NCBI GenBank assembly: GCA_031316155.1
Contig: JALDRB010000005.1
Location: 246,840-310,839 of the forward strand
DNA length: 64,000 nucleotides
Reading direction: 5' to 3'
DNA from: Candidatus Scalindua sp.
GTDB lineage: Bacteria > Planctomycetota > Brocadiia > Brocadiales > Scalinduaceae
In this document: piece by piece, positions 35,960 through 46,048 of the stretch
How positions within the stretch are numbered: the stretch's first letter is position 1
How the letters are laid out: each line of letters opens with the position of its first letter
Translations under genes and position numbers: made by a program
The notes under the pieces: model-generated
What the model saw: only the letters and a program-made list of their open reading frames with translations
Databases searched by the model: none
Told to the model about the DNA's origin: nothing

Positions 35960-36056
35960 CGAGGACTTTACTCGATCAATTCTATCTCGGATTTCACCTG
36001 TCTGCGTGCGTTCCTTACGCACAGGCGGGTACGAAAACCATTACGAGATGAGTATA
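35960..36056. repeat. Partial MITE with nested REP-like palindrome
   Basis: The segment has only the right part of the long MITE variant, GAGGACTTTACTCGATCAAT..., and its end CATTACGAGATGAGTATA. The palindrome CCTGTCTGCG...CGCACAGGCGG lies within at 35997-36028. Confidence 0.65.
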
Positions 36057-36144
36057 AAACTGGCAGGATTGTTTGAATAATGAGAAATGGCCGGTATCCC
36101 GGTATAAGCTCTGTTTTTCGAAAACAGGCAGTTATCTTATTGAG

Positions 36145-37830
36145 TCACAACCGGCCTGAACGTAATATTGCTATGGCTAATCCGAATCCCAAGACACTGG
36201 CTACAAGGTAACCGATAATGCCCAGAACCGGGAATCCCAAAAACAGGGAACCTTTATCTGTTTGCATTATGATGGACGAGCCAATAACCAGAGCCGCAAT
36301 AATCACACTAAATGCGATGCGGTTGCTTACTTTATCCATATGCAAAATCAGGTTCTCTAATCCCTTGTGCTCAAAATCTATTTTCAGCGTTCCCTTTTTT
36401 ATTTTATTCAGAATCAGGTTTATGTCTTTGGGAAGGGAATTTTTTAATCTATTTAATTCTTTTGCAAATTTTCTTATTTCTTTTGCTATCTTTTTTGGAC
36501 TGTATCTCGATTTTAACAGACTTTCTACAAAAGGCTTAGCCTGAACGGCCATATTAAATTCAGGATATAACCGTTTCCCTACGCTTTCAATAGTAAGCAC
36601 CGTTTTTGCCAGGAGGAAGAGATCCGGTAGTATTTTTACTTTATACTGCGGAACAAGCTTTACAATATCTACCAAAAGAGGCCCTACCCTTAAGTCCTTT
36701 AAAGGGAGCCCATAGTAACTATCCATAATGTCAGCAAGACTTAAATTCAGTTTCCGCACATCCACTTCATCTATCATTCCCATTGCGAGAAAGGTTTCAC
36801 TTATCTCGGAAACGTCTCGTTCTGTAATGGCAGTTAAGATATTGGCAAGTTGATCTTTTGTCTCTTCATCAATACGTCCTACCATTCCATAGTCGAGAAA
36901 AACAATCTTATTCCCTTCTATAACAAATATATTGCCCGGATGCGGGTCTGCATGGAAAAAGCCATCGATGAAAACCTGCTTCAGTATTGCATTTGCCCCA
37001 TTTACGGCTATTTGTTTCCTATCCAACCCTGATTTCTCGATCTCTTCTCTATCTGTTATTTTTGTTCCCTCTATCCTTTCTAAAGTTAATACCCTTCCTG
37101 TTGATACAGTGTGATATACTTTTGGGACATATACCGTATCAGTATCTTTAAAATTCAACTGAAATCTCGCGATATGTGCCGCTTCTGCATTAAAATCCAT
37201 CTCTTTCAGAATAGTTTCCTGAAATTCATTTACAATACCTACAGGACTGTAAATTCTGCTTTCCTCAATATGTTTCTCTATCAATTTGGCTAATCCATCC
37301 AAAATCTTCAAATCTTTTATAATAACTTTTCTTATATCGGGCCGCTGGACTTTCACGACGACATTTTCACCAGTTTTTAATTCGGCGTAATGCACTTGCG
37401 ATAGAGAGGCTGCTGCTACCGGCGTGTGCGAGAAATTATTAAATATTTCATCAACAGGCTTTTTAAGCTCACTCCGAATTACTTCCTCTACTTTTTTAAA
37501 ATCAAAGGATGGAACTTTATCCTGTAGTTTCTCAAACTCTTTACAAAATTCTAACGGAATGACGTCGGGTCGGGTACTTAATATCTGGCCTAATTTAATA
37601 AATGCCGGCCCAAGCTCCTCTAACACCTTCCGCGCCCTGACCGGAACAGACAAATCGAATATCTTAAGCTTGTTCATCGGACCAAACCGGAAAAGATTTT
37701 TCGATACGATACGCTGGTCGATCATCAGTCGGTCAACAATGTAACCAAAACCATATTTTGCAAGAACTTGAAGTATCTGACGCAGCCGGTCTATGTTATA
37801 AATTTTTTGTGTAATGTCTCCGAACAGCAA
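36145..37830 (-). CDS. ubiB: UbiB/ABC1/AarF-family atypical kinase
   Basis: The 561-residue protein has the family-specific KxGQ motif (FIKLGQILSTRPDVIP, about 73-88), the alanine-rich loop AAASLSQVH, VVVKVQRP, the catalytic DGFFHADPHPGNIF and metal-binding FLDYGMVG, and two C-terminal membrane helices. UbiB ATPases help quinone-lipid synthesis or transport at the membrane. The gene is downstream of a phasin-like gene by only 14 nt on the same strand, a frequent pairing. Here it would serve menaquinone-type lipids, which is inference. Confidence 0.92.
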   Translation of the reverse strand: MLFGDITQKIYNIDRLRQILQVLAKYGFGYIVDRLMIDQRIVSKNLFRFGPMNKLKIFDLSVPVRARKVLEELGPAFIKLGQILSTRPDVIPLEFCKEFEKLQDKVPSFDFKKVEEVIRSELKKPVDEIFNNFSHTPVAAASLSQVHYAELKTGENVVVKVQRPDIRKVIIKDLKILDGLAKLIEKHIEESRIYSPVGIVNEFQETILKEMDFNAEAAHIARFQLNFKDTDTVYVPKVYHTVSTGRVLTLERIEGTKITDREEIEKSGLDRKQIAVNGANAILKQVFIDGFFHADPHPGNIFVIEGNKIVFLDYGMVGRIDEETKDQLANILTAITERDVSEISETFLAMGMIDEVDVRKLNLSLADIMDSYYGLPLKDLRVGPLLVDIVKLVPQYKVKILPDLFLLAKTVLTIESVGKRLYPEFNMAVQAKPFVESLLKSRYSPKKIAKEIRKFAKELNRLKNSLPKDINLILNKIKKGTLKIDFEHKGLENLILHMDKVSNRIAFSVIIAALVIGSSIIMQTDKGSLFLGFPVLGIIGYLVASVLGFGLAIAILRSGRL

Positions 37831-37844
37831 CTTGTGACTCCTGT

Positions 37845-38147
37845 TTACGTTTGCTTATTAACCTTCTCTTTTAACTCTTCAATTTCAGATTTAAGCTCAT
37901 TGAGTTCTTTGCGGGTAGGTAAACTCAATTTCTCCATAACACTTTTAACGATCTTTTCGATAATACCTTCTACTTCATTTACACTAGCCTCTCCCTTTTT
38001 GACCAACTCACTAACCAGCGTTTTCCCCTCCTCCTGACCAAGCTCACCCCTTTTCACTAATTCATTCACCACCTCCTCTACTTTATCTTTAGATACCAGC
38101 ATCGCTCCAAGACCTAAACTCAGTGCTTTTTTTATAAGATCCTGCAT
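37845..38147 (-). CDS. Phasin-like coiled-coil protein
   Basis: The 100-residue protein starts with a short hydrophobic part (ALSLGLGAMLV) and then long charged helices ending in KELNELKSEIEELKEKVNKQ, a heptad-type coiled coil. It belongs to the phasin-like/PHA regulator group often placed next to ubiB genes. It could bind lipid surfaces or oligomerise. It is 14 nt upstream of ubiB, so they form one unit. Confidence 0.8.
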   Translation of the reverse strand: MQDLIKKALSLGLGAMLVSKDKVEEVVNELVKRGELGQEEGKTLVSELVKKGEASVNEVEGIIEKIVKSVMEKLSLPTRKELNELKSEIEELKEKVNKQT

Positions 38148-38292
38148 AATTCATAACCTCCCCTCTGATAAATTGCTTCTGATTAAGAACCGATTATCCG
38201 TATAATTCTACCTGACTTTCATGTACCTATTCCACATAAATCATTTTTTTTCATCACCTTTTACTTTTCCCTGCAATACCGGGAAATACGTA

Positions 38293-38466
38293 CTAACAGA
38301 ATGAAATTGCGGGATGAATCCCTGTACGGTAAAGATCTTCTACCGCTGACCAGATTGCCTCTACTCCCTTTTTGCTCATGCCTGCATCAGCCGGATCTAC
38401 TTCATCTTCTGCTTTGTAATGAGTAACCCGCTTTATATCTTCCGGTACTTCAATTGTTTTGTACAA
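38293..38466 (-). pseudogene. N-terminal fragment of a serine hydrolase (beta-lactamase/EstA type)
   Basis: From a TTG the minus strand reads YKTIEVPEDIKRVTHYKAED then EVDPADAGMSKKGVEAIWSA and YRTGIHPAISFC before a stop at 38293-38295. This is the front 58 residues of a beta-lactamase-related hydrolase of normally about 400 residues; the SxxK active site is missing. The 283 nt to nrdJ hold no other gene. Confidence 0.5.
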
Positions 38467-38749
38467 AACGGTTTTAGTGGTAAAATTTTAATTGATAACA
38501 ATTTAACAATATATATAAGGCGTGGTTGTTTCACTTCATTTTGATGTTGTAAAAAAACACGGAATAAATTGTAATGTAATAATTGGCATTTTCAAGAATT
38601 TACCGTTTTGGCTTACCAGCAATACCGGAATCCGGTAATTTCTCTTTAATTCTCACAGATTCCATGGTTAAATATTTTAGACGTTAAAAGTCTGTTTTTA
38701 TCCTTAATTCCCGTTTTAAAAGAGAAAAGAATACCCTCTTGAAAAAATA

Positions 38750-40480
38750 ATGAGTAAAAATACCCTTTTATTATCACCTCATGCCAGATTACTTCTCGAA
38801 AAGAGATATTTAAAGAAAGACGCATCCGGTAATCCCGTTGAATTGCCGGAAGATATGTTTCGCAGAATTGCACGAAACACCGCTTCAGTCGATTTACTGT
38901 ACAACAAGAAGGCTGATACTACCTTACTTGAAGAGCAGTTTTATGAGATTATGGCTTCACTCCTTTTTTTGCCCAACTCACCTGCATTGATGAATACAGG
39001 CAGGAACCTGCAACAACTCCTTGCATGTTTTGTACTGCCGGTTGAAGATTCCATCGAAAGCATCTTTGAAACGGTAAAGCAGGCCGCCTTGATCCATAAA
39101 AGCGGGGGAGGCACAGGTTTCAGCTTCTCCCGTATAAGACCAAAACATGATATCGTAAATACTTCCTGTGGTTTGGCAAGCGGTCCTCTTTCCTTCATGA
39201 AAGTCTTTAATGAAGCGACAGAAACGATAAACCTGGGTGGTTTCAGACGGGGTGCAAACATGGCTGTATTACAGGTGAACCATCCGGACATTCTTGATTT
39301 CATCAACGCAAAACATTCTGAAGGAGTACTGACAAATTTCAACATTTCTGTAGGTATTACCGATGCATTCATGCAGGCTGTTGAAAAAGAAGAGTCTTTT
39401 CCTCTCATTAATCCACGAACAAATATCATTGAAAAAACCATAAACGCAAAAGATCTTTTTAAACACATTGTTCATTCAGCGTGGAAAAACGGTGAACCGG
39501 GAGTTCTCTTTATTGATACCATCAACGCTGCAAACCCAACACCAGTGATTGGTAAAATGGAAGGTACAAATCCATGTGGTGAACAACCTCTGATTCCTTA
39601 CGAGGCTTGCGTCTTAGGGTCAATCGATGTTTCCAAGATGGCAAAACTCAGAACCGGAAATTACGAACTCGACTGGAATAATTTTGAAGAAACAATACAC
39701 CTTGCCGTTCATTTTCTTGACAATATTATCGATGGAAGCAGTTACCCTCTCCCCCAAATCGAACGGGTAACGAAAGGAAATAGAAAAATAGGTTTGGGTA
39801 TTATGGGATTTGCCGACCTCCTCATTAAACTCGGCATTCCCTATAATTCAGAAGATGCCATCCAATTCACCGATAAACTTCTGAGTTTTTTCTCCCGGAA
39901 AGCCAATGAAGCTTCCTGTAAACTTGCTTCAGAACGAGGCGTATTTCCAAATTATCAAGAGAGCATTTACGCAAAAACAAACACTGTCAAATATAGAAAT
40001 GCAACAAGAACAACAATAGCCCCTACGGGTACAATCAGCATCATTGCTGATTGCTCCAGCGGTATTGAGCCTCTCTTTGCTGTTGCTTATAAGCAACAGG
40101 TACTCGTAGAAGAAGGTTTATTTAAAATACACCCGTTTTTTGAAGAAATTTCTAAAAAACGGGGAATTCACACAAAAAAACTCCTGGAAGATATCAAAAG
40201 GAAAGGCTCAATACAGAATATCACCTATATTCCCGATGATATAAAAAGAGTATTTATAACAGCAAGAGATGTCTCAGCGGAGTTTCACGTAAAAATACAG
40301 GCCGCCTGCCAGAAACATATCGATAATGCGGTTTCCAAAACTATTAATCTTCCCAAGGAATCAACTGTTGAAGATGTTGAAAAGATTTTCTTGCTGGCTT
40401 ACAAGAGTGGCTGCAAGGGAATTACGATATATAGAGACAAAAGTAGAATGTCACAGGTTCTTTCTGAGGAATGTGCTTAA
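38750..40480 (+). CDS. nrdJ: Adenosylcobalamin-dependent (class II) ribonucleotide reductase
   Basis: The enzyme makes deoxyribonucleotides with a B12 radical, with or without oxygen. The 576-residue protein has SGGGTGFSFSRIRP, the substrate loop motif GTNPCGEQPLIPYEAC with the catalytic N-C-E set, and APTGTISIIADCSSGIEP near the end, which define NrdJ. It lacks an N-terminal ATP cone and a long C-terminal zinc tail, so it is the short form. It stands alone. No B12 riboswitch or clear NrdR box was seen upstream. Confidence 0.94.
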   Translation: MSKNTLLLSPHARLLLEKRYLKKDASGNPVELPEDMFRRIARNTASVDLLYNKKADTTLLEEQFYEIMASLLFLPNSPALMNTGRNLQQLLACFVLPVEDSIESIFETVKQAALIHKSGGGTGFSFSRIRPKHDIVNTSCGLASGPLSFMKVFNEATETINLGGFRRGANMAVLQVNHPDILDFINAKHSEGVLTNFNISVGITDAFMQAVEKEESFPLINPRTNIIEKTINAKDLFKHIVHSAWKNGEPGVLFIDTINAANPTPVIGKMEGTNPCGEQPLIPYEACVLGSIDVSKMAKLRTGNYELDWNNFEETIHLAVHFLDNIIDGSSYPLPQIERVTKGNRKIGLGIMGFADLLIKLGIPYNSEDAIQFTDKLLSFFSRKANEASCKLASERGVFPNYQESIYAKTNTVKYRNATRTTIAPTGTISIIADCSSGIEPLFAVAYKQQVLVEEGLFKIHPFFEEISKKRGIHTKKLLEDIKRKGSIQNITYIPDDIKRVFITARDVSAEFHVKIQAACQKHIDNAVSKTINLPKESTVEDVEKIFLLAYKSGCKGITIYRDKSRMSQVLSEECA

Positions 40481-40518
40481 ATAGGAAAGCTGAAGCAAAA
40501 AATTTCAGGGCCTTCATT

Positions 40519-40938
40519 TTATAACCAACACAAATTTGTTTTCGGTTTCGGGAACCCGATTACACAGGAACTCCTGCCCTGAAATCCCAAAAAATATTTT
40601 TTAATAAGTGAATAGGTATGCTCACGGTAAATTAATTCGATCGGGTAATTACTGTTTCTCCAAACCCGGTTAACGGATCTAAGAAATCTTTCTCGAACCA
40701 TGACCGGTGCATTCTTGAATCCAGCACGTACAGCAGCCTGACGTGCCTTCTCTGAGCTCATGAGATTGAGATTTGCCGGATCCCGCACCACTACCAACTC
40801 TCCCTTTGGAGTTGAAATAATCCCGTAAACAACCACTATTCGGGCAGGCGTGTTTAACGGGAATCTCGATAAAACGAGCATACGGCCCCCCTCTAAGCTT
40901 CTCCTCATAAGAACCGGGAGGCGTTCGGGTATGACCAA
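40519..40938 (-). CDS. Unknown protein, possible gene with TTG start
   Basis: A 139-residue frame with basic, protein-like composition (RIVVVYGIISTPKGELVVVR, VRERFLRSVNRVWRNSNYPI). It lacks an ATG at its start and a clear ribosome-binding site; ATGs inside would remove 10 or more residues. It lies 40 nt downstream of the 500-residue secreted protein gene and may be a small partner or a fragment. I do not recognise a domain. Confidence 0.35.
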   Translation of the reverse strand: MVIPERLPVLMRRSLEGGRMLVLSRFPLNTPARIVVVYGIISTPKGELVVVRDPANLNLMSSEKARQAAVRAGFKNAPVMVRERFLRSVNRVWRNSNYPIELIYREHTYSLIKKYFLGFQGRSSCVIGFPKPKTNLCWL

Positions 40939-40977
40939 AGCCGTGCATCGGCAAACATCGGTGACTCTGTATTAGGG

Positions 40978-42480
40978 CTAGTTTAAGCGTGATATCGCCA
41001 ACTTCAATAGGCCGATCAGTTTGCCGGTATCGGCAGGCTTTGGTACCGTAGGGAATCGAGGGTTGCCTTTCCAATTTATGGTGAGACTACTGTTTCCCAG
41101 AAGGGCACCAGCCTGTAACTCGGGCTGACCGGATTCGATATAGTGCGAGTAGGCGTCGTCGCCGATACCTTCCACACGCTTCCAACTGTAGAGTTTAAAT
41201 TTTTTATCCCAACCCTTCCTTACGGATCCCATCGTTCGCACATAGAACGTTATTTTAACTTCTCCGTGCCCCTGCATATTTGTAAAGTGGCACATGGACT
41301 GCTGCTGCTCAGTTGTGCCATCATCAGTGCTCTCAAACACTTTTTTGACCATGAAGCCTAAGTGTTGTAGTATTTCGTCTTCTGAAAGTAAACAAGGGCC
41401 AGTGTCTGGTAACGACGGGGTATTACCGCCCAGAAACGAGCGCCATGAGAGGGTGTCAGTTTTTGGGCCGCTAACACCATCTTGATTACTGGTAATCGCA
41501 TCCTTGGTTCTTTCTCCAGAATTCTTAACAACACCCACACTCTTTTCCCCAAAGACCTTGAGCCCCTCTTTAATCTTTTCGGAAAATCCCTTTTTTTTGG
41601 AATCCGAGGTACCGGAATTTGATCTACCAGGAATATTGAGCGGTTCGATGCCGCCATAGCGGTTAAACATCAGGCGAGCAAGCTCTGTCAGCTTCGGCAG
41701 ATCATCCAGTGTCGCTTCAGGCTTTAAATAGAGAGATATGGTCAATATGCTGCCTCTCTTGGCCATACCGTCATGGCTCTGGTCCCACGACTCCGTTCCC
41801 AGTATTTTCACCTGGAGTACTCCATTTCTGGATAGGGATGCGTAAGCAGATTCACCAAGCCCGGGAACATCGATGGGGGATTCTGCATCGTTTCGAAGAC
41901 ACTCAAATGAACTTGCAGTGGTACTACCGGTGTCGATCCATATCTTGATTCGGTCATAGCTGCTGAACTGCGAATCGAACCGGCACCCCTCCTTCAGTTC
42001 TCCCGTACGCTGGTCGGTTCCTCCTGTACTGACACCGTTTTTCACCGGTGCATTGAGCACCCCCGAAACCTCCTCAGGAGCCAAGAGATCGCACACGCCA
42101 CCGATACCGGGGTCTCTGTTGTCTGATTTGCCGGGATACCAGACGCGTTTCCATACACCCGGCCCCAGCTTCCCTGTTGTCTTCCAGGTGTCTGCATCAG
42201 GTAATTCATATGTTCCCCCATCCTCCCACTGTAAAGAGCTGAGCGACCATGTATCTTTGGTTGCCTCGAATCTTCCCCGATGCTGTAGTTTCAAGTCCTG
42301 ACCATGAAATCGATAGTATCCGTCTGCTCTGACTACCCAATACAGATCCCAATTGATGCCGACCAGTTTCCATGTTCCCACGAGCCGCGAATCTACTCCG
42401 CCATGCGACAAATCAGCATGAAAGATTGCCATGGTAAATACGACCATGAGGATTAAGGCAAAACGAAATGTGAATCTCAT
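40978..42480 (-). CDS. Exported protein of unknown function with two related domains
   Basis: The 500-residue protein has a signal peptide (FRFALILMVVFTMAIF). An N-terminal lipocalin-like or DUF-type part starts GTWKLVGINWDLYWVVR. Two similar segments follow, each with CxLL or CDLL at the front (CDLLAPEEVSGVL near 130 and CLLSEDEILQHLG near 365) and a central cysteine, giving likely disulfides; they recall DUF3558-type domains. A charged linker sits between. Upstream is the 1000-residue TPR protein on the same strand, 159 nt away. Function is unknown. Confidence 0.65.
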   Translation of the reverse strand: MRFTFRFALILMVVFTMAIFHADLSHGGVDSRLVGTWKLVGINWDLYWVVRADGYYRFHGQDLKLQHRGRFEATKDTWSLSSLQWEDGGTYELPDADTWKTTGKLGPGVWKRVWYPGKSDNRDPGIGGVCDLLAPEEVSGVLNAPVKNGVSTGGTDQRTGELKEGCRFDSQFSSYDRIKIWIDTGSTTASSFECLRNDAESPIDVPGLGESAYASLSRNGVLQVKILGTESWDQSHDGMAKRGSILTISLYLKPEATLDDLPKLTELARLMFNRYGGIEPLNIPGRSNSGTSDSKKKGFSEKIKEGLKVFGEKSVGVVKNSGERTKDAITSNQDGVSGPKTDTLSWRSFLGGNTPSLPDTGPCLLSEDEILQHLGFMVKKVFESTDDGTTEQQQSMCHFTNMQGHGEVKITFYVRTMGSVRKGWDKKFKLYSWKRVEGIGDDAYSHYIESGQPELQAGALLGNSSLTINWKGNPRFPTVPKPADTGKLIGLLKLAISRLN

Positions 42481-42639
42481 ATCATTCTCCTTTCGTTAAC
42501 GTTTTCTCTTGCATCTGAAGGGCTTAAGATAGACTCTGGGAACAGATGATACATGACAACAGAACCAAAATCGGCACAGAAAATCTCACAAAATGGTAGT
42601 GTAAACAATCCGCATTTCTCTCCCCCCCTCCCGATTAAT

Positions 42640-45600
42640 TTATTGACCTGATGTTACTGCAAATGAGCCACTCGCCACTTTTTGACCTTCTACAATAATA
42701 TCCACCCGGTAGGTTCCGGTTTCCCATTTTCCCGGCTGACTCCAGCCATAACCGTGAAAATGAGAAGAAGATGTCCTGCCCGGTTGAATGGAGGACTCCT
42801 TTGACTGACGAATGATAATGTTTCCATGTGGATCATAGTATTCTGCCGTTATGGTGAAATAGCTCTTCTTAGTTGGACTTGGGTAATTAAGGCTAAGCTC
42901 CCAATTTACGTTCCGAGTTGTCGACCTGGAGAAACTGGTACCATACTCACCTTTTCCACAGGGTTTCCAACTATTTCCTGTTTCATAGAAACGTAATCCC
43001 GCGACCCTCGCATTCATGGACGGTATAACAACTTTTTCACCCCCGGTAATCATACTCTGGTTATCTGCCGGATGTAAGACCTGATCTTCCTCTTTATGCT
43101 GTTCCTTACGATTGTTTTCTGTACTCTTATGCAGTTGCTCGCCGCTACCGGATTTTTGATCTTCCTCCCTAACAGGCTGCTGAATTTTTTCAGACGAAAG
43201 ATTTCCCGTTGTTACGGTAAAAGTGCCGCTTGCCACTCTTTGACCTTCGACAAACAGATCTGCCCGATAGGTACCTTGTTTCCATTTTCCGGGTTCATTC
43301 CAGCCATATCCTGAATTATGGTACGATGAGGTCCAGCCAGTTTCGATATAGGAATTCGTAACCCATTCTCTGATGAGATTGCCCTCGGGATCATAATATT
43401 TTGCCATAATATTAAAATCTGTCCTCCGGTTCTGTTTAGGAAAGGCGAGAATGAGCTCCCAGTAGATATACCTTGCACCGGACTGAGAAAAAAGGGTTTG
43501 GTACGTTCTCTGCCCATACGGCGTATCTTCCATCCCACTTTCATAAAAACGCAGCTCCGTGACAGATCCATTAATCGTTGGTATAAAGTTCTCCTTCTCT
43601 CCTGTCTGTTTACTGAGATCTTCAACAGTCTTTGAGGACTCCTCTTTGCTCTTCGACACCCGGGTATCAGCCCCGCTCGAACTCGACAGATCTTTTTCTG
43701 AGGCCTTACGGAGCTTATTGAAAAACTCCGCATCTACCTTTTGACCCAAATCCACTGCCTTCTCTACATCCTCCAGGGCATTCCGGTAGTCACCCTTCTG
43801 GTTATGTGCGATACCCCGATTGTAGTAGGCAAGAGCATACGTGGAATCAAGTTTTATGGCCTGGGTCAAATCGGCTATCGCCTTGTCGTACTCGCCGTTT
43901 ACAATATAAAGACCTCCCCGGTTGTGGTAAGTAAGAGCCTCCGTCGGTTCCAACTTTATGGCCTGGGTATAATCGGCAATGGCTTCGTCGTTCTGTCCTT
44001 TCGCAAAATAGGCATCTCCCCGAGCAATGTAAAGATCAACATTTTCCGGATCACGCTCTATGGCCTGTGTATATTCGGCAATTGTCTTCTGTATGTTCGG
44101 ACTTTGCTTCTTGAGCGCAAGATCCCTATTCTGCTTAGCAGCCGTAAAGTTTGGATTAAGCTTAATGGTCTGATCGTAATCGGCAACCGCCTTCTCATAC
44201 AACCCTTTTTTGTGATGTGCCAACCCCCGGTTGTAATAGACATCCGTATACTTTGGATCTAGCTTCAAGGCCTGGTCATAATCGGCAATGGCCTTGTCAT
44301 ACTGCCCTTTATAGTATTGAGCATAGCCCCGGCCAAAGTAAGCATCTGCATCTTTGGGATTAAGCCTTATGCTCTCGGTATAATCGGCAACCGCCTTCTC
44401 ATATTGCCCTGTGTAATGATAGGCTAACCCCCGACTGTAGTAGGCATTTGTATACTTGGGGTTACTCTTTAGGGCCTGATCGAAATCTGCAATCGCCTTC
44501 TCATACCGTCCTTTTTTCTGATGAACAAGGCCACGGTTGTAGTAGGCGAGAGCATACGTGGAATTCAGCTTTATGGCCTGAGTGTAATCGGCAATCGCCT
44601 TCTCATCCTCACCTTTGTTCTTGAAAGCAACACCCCGTCCGACATAGACTTTTGCATGTTTGGGGTCGAGCTTTATGGCCTGATCGTAATCGGCAATGGC
44701 TTTGTCATACTGGCCATTTTTACCGTAGGCAAGGCCACGGTCGCAGTAAACTCTAAAGTCATTGGGGTTAAGCTTTAAGGACAGGCTATAAGCAGTAATG
44801 GCTTTGTCATAAAAGCCTCCCTTATAATGGGCAAGACCAAACTTGTAGAAGGAATCCTTATACTCAGGATTGAGCGCCATAGCCTTGTTAATCTCTGCAA
44901 TCGCTTCATCCCACCTCTCATTATTATAATACTCCAGACCTTTTTCAAAATAAATGTCTGCCTCATCAGCAGCCGGAGAACTCTTTTTGTGTGGCACACC
45001 TCCATATGTTATGGTAAAGGTACCGCTGGTCACATTCTGATTATCAACAAAAATATCTACCCGGTAAGTACCTATTTCCCAGTTTCCCGGAGTTTTCCAC
45101 CCATATCCATGATAGTGATAGGAAGAGGTCCATCCCGGCTCTATGTTAGATTGCAGCGTTAAGCGCGTCATAAAATTTCCGTGGGGATTATAGAATTTTG
45201 ACACTATGGTAAAATAACTCTTTCGGTTTGACTTTGGGAAAGCGAGCGCCATCTCCCAGTATATGAACCGGGTAGCGGACTTCGAGAATACGGTGCTATA
45301 CTTTCTCTGACCATAGGGTTGACCCTTAACATCACCTTCAAAAAAACGTAATCCTGTTACTTTCGCATTGAGTGATGAGATAAATTGAGTATCGCAAAAG
45401 GCGAACCGTGCTGTTAAGAGCACTGTGAAAAAAAAGATCCAGAAACCGTAAAGTAAGCATCCTGCCTGTAATCTGGAAATAAATAGAGACTCGGATCTCA
45501 CAACCTTCTCAAGTACCACGACATGTGATGGTGCGGAGGATGCGTTCAGTGGGGTGGTTATAGGGCTTGCCAACGGAACTCCCGAAGAAAAATGGTAATT

Positions 45601-45642
45601 ATTCAATACTATACCTCCTGTTTTTATCTTGCTATTTGACAA
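42640..45642 (-). CDS. Large membrane-anchored TPR protein with three copies of a beta-sandwich domain
   Basis: The 1000-residue protein has a membrane helix at about 62-82, then a domain of about 115 residues (92-207), about 12-13 TPR motifs (225-650), and two more copies of the same domain (about 685-800 and 880-1000). Each copy has RFFE/RFYE at the front, PYGQR or PCGKG, a W-E-(L)-FP core, HGYGW, and ends in GTYRVDIFV-G-SGTF. These look like carbohydrate- or partner-binding sandwich folds outside the cytoplasm. TPRs suggest a scaffold. The architecture is one I do not recognise; it may be lineage specific. Confidence 0.75.
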   Translation of the reverse strand: MSNSKIKTGGIVLNNYHFSSGVPLASPITTPLNASSAPSHVVVLEKVVRSESLFISRLQAGCLLYGFWIFFFTVLLTARFAFCDTQFISSLNAKVTGLRFFEGDVKGQPYGQRKYSTVFSKSATRFIYWEMALAFPKSNRKSYFTIVSKFYNPHGNFMTRLTLQSNIEPGWTSSYHYHGYGWKTPGNWEIGTYRVDIFVDNQNVTSGTFTITYGGVPHKKSSPAADEADIYFEKGLEYYNNERWDEAIAEINKAMALNPEYKDSFYKFGLAHYKGGFYDKAITAYSLSLKLNPNDFRVYCDRGLAYGKNGQYDKAIADYDQAIKLDPKHAKVYVGRGVAFKNKGEDEKAIADYTQAIKLNSTYALAYYNRGLVHQKKGRYEKAIADFDQALKSNPKYTNAYYSRGLAYHYTGQYEKAVADYTESIRLNPKDADAYFGRGYAQYYKGQYDKAIADYDQALKLDPKYTDVYYNRGLAHHKKGLYEKAVADYDQTIKLNPNFTAAKQNRDLALKKQSPNIQKTIAEYTQAIERDPENVDLYIARGDAYFAKGQNDEAIADYTQAIKLEPTEALTYHNRGGLYIVNGEYDKAIADLTQAIKLDSTYALAYYNRGIAHNQKGDYRNALEDVEKAVDLGQKVDAEFFNKLRKASEKDLSSSSGADTRVSKSKEESSKTVEDLSKQTGEKENFIPTINGSVTELRFYESGMEDTPYGQRTYQTLFSQSGARYIYWELILAFPKQNRRTDFNIMAKYYDPEGNLIREWVTNSYIETGWTSSYHNSGYGWNEPGKWKQGTYRADLFVEGQRVASGTFTVTTGNLSSEKIQQPVREEDQKSGSGEQLHKSTENNRKEQHKEEDQVLHPADNQSMITGGEKVVIPSMNARVAGLRFYETGNSWKPCGKGEYGTSFSRSTTRNVNWELSLNYPSPTKKSYFTITAEYYDPHGNIIIRQSKESSIQPGRTSSSHFHGYGWSQPGKWETGTYRVDIIVEGQKVASGSFAVTSGQ

Positions 45643-46048
45643 AATAGTACCGATAAGATAGTTTCAAAGGCTAACACTATAGCACAGGCGATGTTACGAT
45701 ATCAATTCAAAACTGCTAAACCAAAAAGTAACCATAACTACTGGAATTGAACTTAAAGTTAGATTCTATGACTCCGCCTGCCAGTACCGAACTGGTACGT
45801 TAGAGTAAATGCCTTAACCGAAAATACCTGATGTGGTATACTGGTAGGAATTGTATCCACTGCCTCGCCTTCAAATGGCCCGTCATCCTGAAAATTAGGT
45901 ATCCCGGGCCGTTACCAGAGAAAGGCTCCAACAGTAATGACAATGACCGCACACAAAACGGCCATTGTCAGCAACAGATACTTTATAATCCGCCTCATAA
46001 GTTACCATGACATTCTCGTGCACCCTCTTTTGTGCAGAAATTACCCGA

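Noticed and set aside
38470..38749. B12 riboswitch or NrdR box upstream of nrdJ
   Set aside because: ACAATATATAT near 38506 is only a weak half-match and no B12-box-like motif was found.
40679..41074. 131-codon minus-strand frame overlapping the end of the secreted protein gene
   Set aside because: It overlaps two better candidates in other frames and has Cys/Gly-rich, low-complexity content without a start signal.
43741..44262. 173-codon plus-strand frame within the TPR gene
   Set aside because: It is antisense to repeated TPR codons, which keeps the frame open by chance.
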